A stretch of DNA of 64,000 nt, taken from contig CAYXZD010000005.1 of NCBI GenBank assembly GCA_964469565.1, positions 135,484-199,483 of the forward strand, in the 5' to 3' direction. A program made the translations under genes and the position numbers. Positions 1 to 7,545 of the stretch are shown here, piece after piece; within the stretch, counting starts at the first letter, position 1, and each line of letters opens with the position of its first letter. The notes beneath the pieces were generated by a model. The model did not search any database. It was not told where the DNA came from and saw only the letters and a list, made by a program, of their open reading frames with translations. This stretch comes from GCA-2720975 sp964469565. GTDB taxonomy: Bacteria > Planctomycetota > UBA1135 > GCA-002686595.

Positions 1-323
1 GGCCTCAGAATCGTGAACAAGACGCTGACGGGTTCCCCATCCACGGCGGCCCAGTCAACGCCCAAGGGGATCACACTCAGACTGCAGATGGCCTGGGTAA
101 TCCCATCCACCTTCACGTGAGGGATGGCGATGCCCATGCCGATGCCTGTGGAAGCGAGTTCTTCACGCGCTACCAAGGTTCGCAGGGCATCATCCTTCAG
201 GTCTGCATGGAGTAGTTTTGCCGAGACGAGGTTGGCGACAACCTCCTCAAGCACTTCGGGTTTGGACCGCGCCTTAATCTTGACGCTACAAGCCTTGGGC
301 TTGAACAGATTCCACCAATTCAT
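1..323 (-). CDS. ptsN: PTS EIIA (PtsN-like) domain protein, partial at window edge
   Basis: The first 107 residues are visible and the 3' end runs off the window. The protein resembles the EIIA domain of the nitrogen-type phosphotransferase system. That domain accepts phosphate from NPr on a histidine and acts mainly as a regulator. The motif GMGIAIPHVKVDG lies near residues 62-74, which makes His69 the predicted phosphorylation site. The start ATG is at 323. hpf lies 276 bases upstream on the same strand, and the hpf-ptsN order is conserved beside rpoN in many bacteria, which supports the call. A fructose-type or stand-alone sugar EIIA cannot be excluded from the visible part. Confidence 0.8.
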   Translation of the reverse strand, partial: MNWWNLFKPKACSVKIKARSKPEVLEEVVANLVSAKLLHADLKDDALRTLVAREELASTGIGMGIAIPHVKVDGITQAICSLSVIPLGVDWAAVDGEPVSVLFTILR

Positions 324-413
324 GTGTTTTGTGATCATCGGAAGGGGGGCTGAGGGGCAACACAATACCACAGCCACCCCACCGAAATGAACGGTGTGAG
401 CCAACTTCCCTGA

Positions 414-439
414 GACTCCCCAATCTAGCGGGGGGAGTC
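414..439 (-). promoter_or_regulatory. hairpin between hpf and ptsN-like gene
   Basis: GACTCCCC at 414-421 pairs perfectly with GGGGAGTC at 432-439 across a 10-base loop. No U-run follows on the minus strand, so it is not a classical terminator. It may act as a processing or attenuation element between hpf and the EIIA gene. Nothing else is recognised in the rest of the 276-base gap. Confidence 0.4.
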
Positions 440-599
440 ACCCAATCGAGAAGTCTGCACGCCCCCTAGCACCCGAGCCCGGGAAGACCTCATCGCGTAG
501 GGGACATCGAAGCCATGGGCGGGGCTCGGGGCCACGCTCAACGCTGGGCCGTCCCGTAAAGGCCTGGCCCCAGTCCACGCCCTCCGGCGAAGGTGACCG

Positions 600-914
600 C
601 TAGGCTGAAGGGCCTGGCCGATGATGGGAAAGCTTGACCTTGTCCCTGTGTCGGGTCAATTGGCCCCGCATGCGGTCGAAGGACTCACCGAGGGCCCCCT
701 TGAGAGTCTCTTCGGTCACGTCTGAAACCAGCACCCCCCCGTGCCCCACGTGAGCCACAAGCTCCACCCGGTGTCCATTGCCCTGCTTTTCAAGCCGGGC
801 GCTCACACTGACCATCCGATCAAAGAACTTCTTGAGTCCCTGTAGCCTATCGTCCACCTGGCTCCTCAATTCTGAAGGGTAGTCGTGGTGCAGAATGGCA
901 ACGTCGGTGTTCAT
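600..914 (-). CDS. hpf: short ribosome hibernation promoting factor (HPF/RaiA family)
   Basis: This 104-residue protein belongs to the HPF/RaiA family, which binds the decoding centre of idle 30S subunits and blocks mRNA and tRNA. The ATG at 914 was chosen because the family homology starts there (MNTDVAILHHDYP); an upstream Met at 1004 only adds unrelated residues. The length matches the short form, which lacks the C-terminal dimerisation domain of long HPF. Central features such as the DRLQGLKKFFDRMVSVSARLE helix region and the HVGHGGVLVSDV strand region fit the fold. The expected downstream partner ptsN is present, but rpoN is not upstream; truA is. Confidence 0.85.
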   Translation of the reverse strand: MNTDVAILHHDYPSELRSQVDDRLQGLKKFFDRMVSVSARLEKQGNGHRVELVAHVGHGGVLVSDVTEETLKGALGESFDRMRGQLTRHRDKVKLSHHRPGPSA

Positions 915-1146
915 GGATAACCTCGTGAAGGTGAGGGGCCCGTTCAGGCCCATTGGAGTTGTAAGCACTGTCTGAGCGCTCCGGAGAACCTCCCTTACGC
1001 CCACACCCCAATCTGAATCAGGACTCGCCTGAGGTCAATAGGAAAGATTCCCTGGCGTAGATCAGGGCCTCAGCAGGCCCGAATTGGAACAAGAGCGGAG
1101 CAGGTGCAAGGACCCCCTACGATGACACCGCTGGCTCGAAGCCACC

Positions 1147-1944
1147 CTAGGGCTGGAAGAGACCGGGCACCCCGGACGGACCCTGGTCCCGCCCTGGAAA
1201 GGGGGGCAGGTCATACAGCACTCTCAATAGATACAGCCCCCGAGCGGGTGCAGTGTGGCCGGCATCCGTCCGCTCCCCCCCCTCCAACGCACGCATCACT
1301 TGCCCAACGGATCGCCGCCCCGCGCCCACCTCAAGGAGTGTTCCCGCCAGAGTCCGTACCATGTTGTACAAGAACCCGTTCCCCTGAACGACGATGCCGA
1401 ATGAGTCTTGCCGCGCAAGGATGCGCAAGCCTCGTATCGTTCGTACGGTGCTGGAGCGTGGGGAGCCTGCGTTTCCAAAGGCCTTGAAGTCATGCGTGCC
1501 AACCAAGCACGCTGCCGCCTCTCGCATTCGACCCAGCTCAAGCGGCGTTTTCACCCAATGCATGTACTCGCGACCGAGAGGAGATCGAAATCGCGACGTG
1601 CTCACCACATACAAGTAGCGCTTGCCCACTGCGTCGAATCGGCTATGGAACTCGTCGGCACAGGACTCTAGCCGTTGAATCACGACTCCGTCCCCTAGGT
1701 GGGCATTCCAGGCGTGGCGCAGTCGATCGTCATCGAGGGCCGTCGAGACATGGCAATGAGCTACCTGGGCTAGGGCGTGAACCCCGGTATCTGTCCGGCC
1801 GGACCCTTGTACGCTCAGTGTCTCCCCCACAAGAGCTGCAAGTCCATCTTCCAGGGACTGTTGAACCGTCCGGAATCCGTCCTGGCGCTGCCATCCAAAG
1901 AACTGGGAGCCGTCATAGCTCACTTGGAAGCGGACGTTGCGCAT
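1147..1944 (-). CDS. truA: tRNA pseudouridine(38-40) synthase
   Basis: TruA converts uridines 38-40 in tRNA anticodon stems to pseudouridine. The protein has 265 residues, normal for the family. The catalytic motif GSGRTDTGVHA spans residues 48-58, with the nucleophile Asp52. A second typical motif, NGFLYNMVR, lies in the C-terminal half. It starts 36 bases after recR and ends with TAG. The tRNA-modification role fits the nearby tRNA genes and tadA. The C-terminal 15 or so residues (PPFPGRDQGPSG...) are a Pro/Gly-rich extension. Confidence 0.95.
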   Translation of the reverse strand: MRNVRFQVSYDGSQFFGWQRQDGFRTVQQSLEDGLAALVGETLSVQGSGRTDTGVHALAQVAHCHVSTALDDDRLRHAWNAHLGDGVVIQRLESCADEFHSRFDAVGKRYLYVVSTSRFRSPLGREYMHWVKTPLELGRMREAAACLVGTHDFKAFGNAGSPRSSTVRTIRGLRILARQDSFGIVVQGNGFLYNMVRTLAGTLLEVGAGRRSVGQVMRALEGGERTDAGHTAPARGLYLLRVLYDLPPFPGRDQGPSGVPGLFQP

Positions 1945-1980
1945 GGCAGGCGTGGGGTTGCTGAAACCTGATCCCCCAGA

Positions 1981-2601
1981 TCAGGCATCAGGGGTGCGCA
2001 GTCGCACCGGGCGGCGCTCCGCGAGAGCATCCTCAAGGACTCCACTATGCAGGTATTCAATCGCACTCCCTGCGGGCAGTCCCCGAGCGAGGCGTGTAAC
2101 GATCAAATCAGTGCGACCGAGGGCCTGGACCGCCTCGAGGACCAGGAGGGCTGTCGCTTCTCCCTCGCGATCAGGATCTGTAGCAAGAATCAACTCTCGG
2201 ATTGGCTCGGCCCCTAGGCGTCTGACGAGGGCTTCCACCGCGAGGTGCTTTGGATCGGTCCCCTCGGCTGGGTTGAGGGCCCCCATCAAGACGTGATACT
2301 GCCCCTCGAAAACACCAGCCCGCTCGATCGCCTCCACGTGGCGCGGTTCCTCCACCACCGCCAAAAGGCCTTTGTTGCGCTTGGGATCGCTGCAGACGCT
2401 ACAAAGGGCTCCCTCACAGAGGTTACCGCAGGATTCACAACGGCACGCCTCGCTCAGGGCTCGCTCGATGGCCCGGGCCAGTGAGAGGGTCCCCGGATCT
2501 CGTAAAACATGAAAAGTCAGACGTTCAGCACTGACCCGCCCGATGCCGGGAAGATCGGAGAATGCCTCGACGAGGGCTTCGACCGGCGCTGGGTAAGCCA
2601 T
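1981..2601 (-). CDS. recR: recombination mediator protein RecR
   Basis: RecR works with RecF and RecO to load RecA on gapped DNA. The 206 residues hold an N-terminal helix-hairpin-helix (DLPGIGRVSAERL, about residues 16-28). A zinc finger follows, built from Cys55, Cys58, Cys67 and Cys70. The Toprim domain begins near residue 79 with LLAVVEEPRHVEAIE. The gene starts 2 bases after ybaB ends, and dnaX-ybaB-recR is one of the best conserved small operons in bacteria. Confidence 0.96.
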   Translation of the reverse strand: MAYPAPVEALVEAFSDLPGIGRVSAERLTFHVLRDPGTLSLARAIERALSEACRCESCGNLCEGALCSVCSDPKRNKGLLAVVEEPRHVEAIERAGVFEGQYHVLMGALNPAEGTDPKHLAVEALVRRLGAEPIRELILATDPDREGEATALLVLEAVQALGRTDLIVTRLARGLPAGSAIEYLHSGVLEDALAERRPVRLRTPDA

Positions 2602-2603
2602 GG

Positions 2604-2927
2604 TTACATCATGCCCGGAAGATTGAGCCCACCCGTCACCTTGGCCATGCGCTCCTCCCGTGCCCGGTTAGCCTGATTCAGTCCATCCCGAACTGCGGCC
2701 AGGACCATCTCTTCGAGTAGGGATACATCTTGAGCCTTGAGTGCCTCTTCGCGAATGTTGACTGCACGGACTTCCCCATTGCCCGTCACGCTCACGCCCA
2801 CCATGCCTCCGCCTGCCCGCCCCTCGAACTCCTGAGAGCCAAGGTCTTCGCGGGCTTCATTCATGGCTGCCTGCATTCGCTGGGCCTGCTTGAGCAGGTT
2901 GCCCATCTCTCCAAATGATCCGCTCAT
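2604..2927 (-). CDS. ybaB: YbaB/EbfC family nucleoid-associated protein
   Basis: This is a 107-residue member of the YbaB/EbfC family of small dimeric DNA-binding proteins. The ATG at 2927 was chosen over longer in-frame starts because it matches the family start (MSGSFGEMGNLLKQAQRMQ) and follows a strong GAGGAGG ribosome binding site. That site overlaps the end of dnaX, since the dnaX TGA at 2941-2943 is part of the TGAGGAGG string, so translation is probably coupled. The core EFEGRAGGGMVGVSVTGNGE is typical. It sits between dnaX and recR as in most bacteria. Confidence 0.95.
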   Translation of the reverse strand: MSGSFGEMGNLLKQAQRMQAAMNEAREDLGSQEFEGRAGGGMVGVSVTGNGEVRAVNIREEALKAQDVSLLEEMVLAAVRDGLNQANRAREERMAKVTGGLNLPGMM

Positions 2928-2940
2928 AATTCCGTCCTCC

Positions 2941-4671
2941 TCAATCGATAATCTTGCCGTCAAAAGAACGGGCAACCTCTTCGGTGAATGGGTCATCCGC
3001 ACCGGGGCGACTCTGATCAGCATCGGCGATGACGACCTCAGTCGGCTTCCCTGTCGCCAGCGAGAATGCGCGCCCAAGCTGTTTGTGATTGCGGCGGTCC
3101 CCTACCAAAGCAGCATCCGTCGGACTCAAGTGGCTCATCTTGACGACGGCACGTCCACTGCGATACTGCTGGAGATGTCCGCACTTGGAGACGATGTTGC
3201 CCAGACTGGGAGAGAGTTCTGACAATTGCTCGATAAACGCACCCCAAATGTCAGCAGCACTGTTCGTGCTTGCAGTCCCAGAACCGAGTTCAATGGCAGC
3301 TGGGTCTGCGGGCGAAGGGCTTGGGTCTGAAGATCGGGGCGGATCCGCTGATGGACCAGCCTCCCCTTGGGGCTGGTTTGTAACCGGAGCAGCTTTCTGT
3401 CCATCCGAAGGGGGGACTGCCCCTGAGTGGAGCGGCGGAGCCACAGCACTGGAAGGCTGTAGGGTCCCCCTGGGTCCGCCCCGGTGTTCGCCCCGGTGTT
3501 CGCCCCCTGCGGGATCGACAGCCCCCAATTGGGTTTCCAATGCGCCAAGCCGCTGAACGAGACTGGAAAGGTCGACACTGGCCTCGGGGTGCGACATCTC
3601 CAGCAAGGTCACCTCCAGAATCAATCGCCGATGGCTCGGTAGGAGGCGCATACGTTCGCGCGCATGCAACAGGTCTTGAAGCATGAGCTCCAGCCGGCGG
3701 GCACCAATCGTCTTCCCCTTCGCTGCCAGTGCTTCCACAGCGGCGCGGTCAGTAGGAAGCAAAGGGCCGGGTGGACCATCGGGCCCGCACAATGCTGCCA
3801 TAAGGCAACTGCGCAGGTGAGTCAGCAGCCCAGTGACCAAATCCGTCTCGCGACCTTCTTGGGGAGGCAGCGCCTGGAGTAAACCCGCCCGGTCGCCCGC
3901 CAAAACATGATCAAGAACAGCCTCGGCCACTTGAGCCGAGCCCTCTCCGGCGAGACGTTCGCAATCCTGCAGAGTGGGCTCCTCCCCCACCAGTGCCAAC
4001 AATTGGTCGGCAAGGGACAGGGCGTCGCGCATACCACCGCGAGCTCGACGCGCGAGGTCGGCCGTGACGCCGTCCTCTGCGCTGACACCTTCCAAGGCAA
4101 AGACCTCATCGAGCCGCGTTGCGATGACATCTTCGGGCAGGGGCGTGAGGTGCAGAACCTGACACCGCGAGAGCACCGTCTCGGGTACCTTGTGCAACTC
4201 GGTGGTGGCGAAGAGGAACTTCACATGGGGAGGCGGCTCTTCTAGCGTCTTCAGCAGAGCGTTGAACGCCCCGGTGGAGAGCATGTGAACCTCGTCAACG
4301 ATATAGATTTTGAAGCGCGCGCGAATGGGAACGTATGAGGCCTGATCGCGCAGATCACGGATGTTGTCCACGCCTGTGTGCGTCGCCGCATCGATCTCCA
4401 TGATGTCGACCTCCGATCCTGCGTCCAGCGCAAGACAGCGCTCGCAAGTCCCACAAGGCTCCTCGATGGGGCCTTGCTCACAGTTCAACGCCTTTGCGAG
4501 GAGCCTAGCTGAGGTGGTCTTCCCGGTTCCCCGGGGCCCTGTGAATAGATAGGAGTGGCCGATGCGCCCTTCCCGGATGGCACCGCGCAGGACGCGCGTC
4601 ACATTGGACTGCCCAGCGACCTCCGCGAAGGTACGGGGACGGTACTTGCGTGCGAGGACCAGGTACGACAT
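2941..4671 (-). CDS. dnaX: DNA polymerase III subunit gamma/tau
   Basis: DnaX is the clamp-loader ATPase. With the ATG at 4671 the protein has 576 residues and begins MSYLVLARKYRPRTF, the canonical start; the longer reading frame upstream is not conserved. Visible motifs are Walker A GPRGTGKTT (45-53), a zinc knuckle at Cys64, Cys73, Cys76 and Cys79, Walker B IVDEVH (124-129), sensor 1 FLFATTE (152-158) and the SRC arginine finger (168-170). A Pro/Ser/Gly-rich linker precedes a tau-like C-terminal domain. No Shine-Dalgarno is obvious at this start. Confidence 0.95.
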   Translation of the reverse strand: MSYLVLARKYRPRTFAEVAGQSNVTRVLRGAIREGRIGHSYLFTGPRGTGKTTSARLLAKALNCEQGPIEEPCGTCERCLALDAGSEVDIMEIDAATHTGVDNIRDLRDQASYVPIRARFKIYIVDEVHMLSTGAFNALLKTLEEPPPHVKFLFATTELHKVPETVLSRCQVLHLTPLPEDVIATRLDEVFALEGVSAEDGVTADLARRARGGMRDALSLADQLLALVGEEPTLQDCERLAGEGSAQVAEAVLDHVLAGDRAGLLQALPPQEGRETDLVTGLLTHLRSCLMAALCGPDGPPGPLLPTDRAAVEALAAKGKTIGARRLELMLQDLLHARERMRLLPSHRRLILEVTLLEMSHPEASVDLSSLVQRLGALETQLGAVDPAGGEHRGEHRGGPRGTLQPSSAVAPPLHSGAVPPSDGQKAAPVTNQPQGEAGPSADPPRSSDPSPSPADPAAIELGSGTASTNSAADIWGAFIEQLSELSPSLGNIVSKCGHLQQYRSGRAVVKMSHLSPTDAALVGDRRNHKQLGRAFSLATGKPTEVVIADADQSRPGADDPFTEEVARSFDGKIID

Positions 4672-5173
<502 letters not shown>

Positions 5174-5269
5174 GACTTGTTCGATTGTAAAGGCGACCAC
5201 CGTATGCAGAGCAGAGCCCACGCCCCCACCCATGACCCTTCCATTCCCATGGGCATTCAATTCAGAGGG

Positions 5270-5359
5270 TGGCGGAGAGGGAGGGATTTGAACCCCCGGT
5301 GCCCCAAAGGACACGCTGGTTTTCGAAACCAGTCCATTCAGCCACTCTGGCACCTCTCC
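5270..5359 (-). tRNA. tRNA-Ser(CGA)
   Basis: The acceptor GGAGAGG (5353-5359) pairs with CCTCTCC (5274-5280), with discriminator G and an encoded CCA at 5270-5272. The anticodon stem CTGGT/ACCAG encloses TTCGAAA, giving anticodon CGA for UCG codons. It has the long variable arm of tRNA-Ser and shares its acceptor stem with the neighbouring tRNA-Ser(GGA). The pair is probably co-transcribed. Confidence 0.95.
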
Positions 5360-5563
5360 GGTGATTGCTTGGGCACCGGGCAGATCCCTTTGGGGAGCCC
5401 GGCTGCACGCGGTGTTCGTGTTGTCAGCCCTCGCGGGCGGTGCGGATTGTACCCTGCAACGTAGGGCTGCGTCTGCCCTCCGAGTCGAGGTCCTCAAGGA
5501 CTTTTCCAAGGACAAGTCCCCCGGGGGTCGAACGCGTTCCATTGACCCACCTAGGAACGCGGC

Positions 5564-6145
5564 CTACTCAGAGTCTGTGGGAGAGCGATGCCCACGGGCC
5601 GACCTGCGCTTCTCGGCAAAGAACGACTGGAGCAGTTGGCGGGCGGGATCGGGCAGCAACCCCTCCTCGATCTTGGCCCGATGGTTTGCCCCCTTGAGAG
5701 AAAGAACTTGTCCGAGGGATGCACAACCGCCGAATTTCGGGTCTCGCACGCCCCAGACGACTCGCGCCACACGGGCATGGGACAGGGCCCCTGCACACAT
5801 GAAGCAAGGCTCCACGGTCGTATAGACCACTGCGCCGGGGAATCGCGCCTGCCCTAGGGTCTCACAGGCCATGGTCAGAGCCAATAACTCAGCGTGGGCC
5901 AGAGGGCTTCCCTGGAGGCGTACCTGGTTATGCCCGCGACCGATCACGCGCCCCTCCAGCACAAGGACAGCTCCAATGGGCACCTCATCGAGGGCTAGGG
6001 CCTTGTGGGCCTCTTCGAGTGCGAGTTCCATGAACTGCCGGTCCTCGACAGAGAATCCCCCGTCTGAGTCGTGAGCAGTTGGGGCAGACTCTTGCATGGC
6101 GTCCGGGTGCGAGTGATGTGACCTCGAGGGTGAATAGGAGGGCAT
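5564..6145 (-). CDS. tadA: tRNA-specific adenosine deaminase
   Basis: TadA deaminates A34 to inosine in tRNA-Arg(ACG), allowing one tRNA to read CGU, CGC and CGA. The 193-residue protein has the cytidine/adenosine deaminase zinc site: HAE at residues 84-86 with Glu86 as proton shuttle, and PCFMC with Cys114 and Cys117. The ATG at 6145 is the longest start. Met17 (6097) is an alternative, because the first 30 residues are not conserved. The only tRNA-Arg in the window, with anticodon ACG, lies 150 bases upstream on the same strand, so enzyme and substrate may share a transcript. Confidence 0.95.
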   Translation of the reverse strand: MPSYSPSRSHHSHPDAMQESAPTAHDSDGGFSVEDRQFMELALEEAHKALALDEVPIGAVLVLEGRVIGRGHNQVRLQGSPLAHAELLALTMACETLGQARFPGAVVYTTVEPCFMCAGALSHARVARVVWGVRDPKFGGCASLGQVLSLKGANHRAKIEEGLLPDPARQLLQSFFAEKRRSARGHRSPTDSE

Positions 6146-6295
6146 TGAGCGATGCCCGGTAGGGTAGCAGAACGGATGGCCATCCGAGGCTCCTCACACC
6201 CTGCCAACGACCAGCATCGCAGGAGCTCCCGGACAGGGAATCTGCGAGTGTACTCAGGGGTCCTTCTGGATCCTGGCGGGGACGACCCAGTGAAT

Positions 6296-6372
6296 TGGTA
6301 CACCCGACAGGATTCGAACCTGTAACCTCCTGATCCGTAGTCAGGTGCTCTATCCAGTTGAGCCACGGGTGC
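6296..6372 (-). tRNA. tRNA-Arg(ACG), substrate of TadA
   Basis: The acceptor GCACCCG (6366-6372) pairs with CGGGTGT (6300-6306), followed by discriminator A and an encoded CCA at 6296-6298. The anticodon stem CCTGA/TCAGG encloses CTACGGA, so the anticodon is ACG (complement of 6336-6338). Position 34 is therefore the adenosine that TadA converts to inosine. The gene precedes tadA on the same strand. Confidence 0.96.
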
Positions 6373-6497
6373 TTGGGCGGGAGTTGTACTCGCCTGCCGA
6401 GATCCTGTCAACACGACTCTAGATCCCCAGTCCGAATGGGATACGGACCTGCTGGCCCCCCATGGAAAGCCCCCCCCTAGAGGCGTATCCTAGGCGG

Positions 6498-7514
6498 ATG
6501 ACCGCTAGCTCCCCTCCCCCACACTTTGTTCGCCTTCGAGACCTGACCGATCGGCAGGTTGAAGACATCCTCGACCTCTCCCAACGCATGAAGCGCGGGG
6601 CCTCCCGCGAGGAGCTCTCCGGTCACACTGTGGGGCTCCTGTTCTTCCGGGGATCCCTGCGCACCCGCACATCCCTTGTAGCCGCTGTCCACCAACTCGG
6701 CGGACATACGGTCAACCTCACTGCTGCATCAGATTTCTGGGAGCTCGAAGCAAGCACGGGCACCATCATGGACGGAGCAGCACCCGAGCACATAAAAGAC
6801 GCTGCAGCCGTCATGTCCAAGTATGTCTCGGCACTTGCCATCCGTCCGCAACAGGGTGGACAATCTTGGACCAGCGACCGCAAGGAGCTCACGATTCGCG
6901 CATGGGCCGATCACGCAAAGGTGCCGGTCATCAACATGGAGAGTTGTCTATGGCATCCCCTGCAAGCCCTGGCAGATTTGCTCACCTTGCGTGAGTCCCT
7001 CGCCTCCCTGCAAGGCAAGAAACTCGCCATTGTCTGGACTCAATCCCCACAACCCGCCAGTTCATCAGTCGTCAACTCGATCCTTCATGGCGCACTTCGC
7101 TCAGGAATGAATGTGTCGATCGGCCACCCCCCGGGGTATGACCTTGACGAGGAGGTTCTCGGCGACGCACGAGCCCTCGCCGGCCAAGCGGGCCTAGAAC
7201 TGGAAACTGGCCTGACCAAGGAAGATGCCAGCGAGGGTGCCCATGTGGTCTATGCTCGCTCTTGGCAGTCCATTGAAACCTACGGCAACCCCACCCTTGC
7301 CGCGAGCAAGGCCGCCCGCTCGGGAGCATGGACCCTCGACGAAAAAACCATGGCCCGAGGCGAGCAGGCCCGTCTCATGCACCCCATGCCCGTCCGTAGA
7401 AACCTCGAGGTCACCGACGAGGTTCTCGACGGTCCGCGCAGCCTGCTGTTGAACCAAGCCGAAAACCGCCTGCACACTCAAAAGGGATTGCTATCCTTGC
7501 TGCTGCGTCACTAG
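6498..7514 (+). CDS. argF': N-acetyl- or N-succinylornithine carbamoyltransferase
   Basis: This enzyme transfers the carbamoyl group to an acylated ornithine in arginine synthesis. Its closest recalled relatives are the Xanthomonas N-acetylornithine and Bacteroides N-succinylornithine enzymes, not ordinary OTCase. With Met at 6498 the protein has 338 residues; an upstream ATG at 6462 would add 12. The AGGCGG just before 6498 favours that start. The carbamoyl-phosphate motif is SLRTRTS (53-59), the acyl-ornithine loop is GTIMDGAAPEH (88-98), and HPMPVRRN replaces the usual HCLPxRR. Pro96 aligns with the proline that specifies succinylornithine in Bacteroides. It lies 31 bases before dnaE. Confidence 0.85.
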   Translation: MTASSPPPHFVRLRDLTDRQVEDILDLSQRMKRGASREELSGHTVGLLFFRGSLRTRTSLVAAVHQLGGHTVNLTAASDFWELEASTGTIMDGAAPEHIKDAAAVMSKYVSALAIRPQQGGQSWTSDRKELTIRAWADHAKVPVINMESCLWHPLQALADLLTLRESLASLQGKKLAIVWTQSPQPASSSVVNSILHGALRSGMNVSIGHPPGYDLDEEVLGDARALAGQAGLELETGLTKEDASEGAHVVYARSWQSIETYGNPTLAASKAARSGAWTLDEKTMARGEQARLMHPMPVRRNLEVTDEVLDGPRSLLLNQAENRLHTQKGLLSLLLRH

Positions 7515-7545
7515 TCCCGCAGCTCCCCTCCCCCCAACAACACCC

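Noticed and set aside
2941..4671. Programmed frameshift in dnaX giving a gamma product
   Set aside because: I saw no convincing slippery A-run with a downstream hairpin, so only the full-length product is called.
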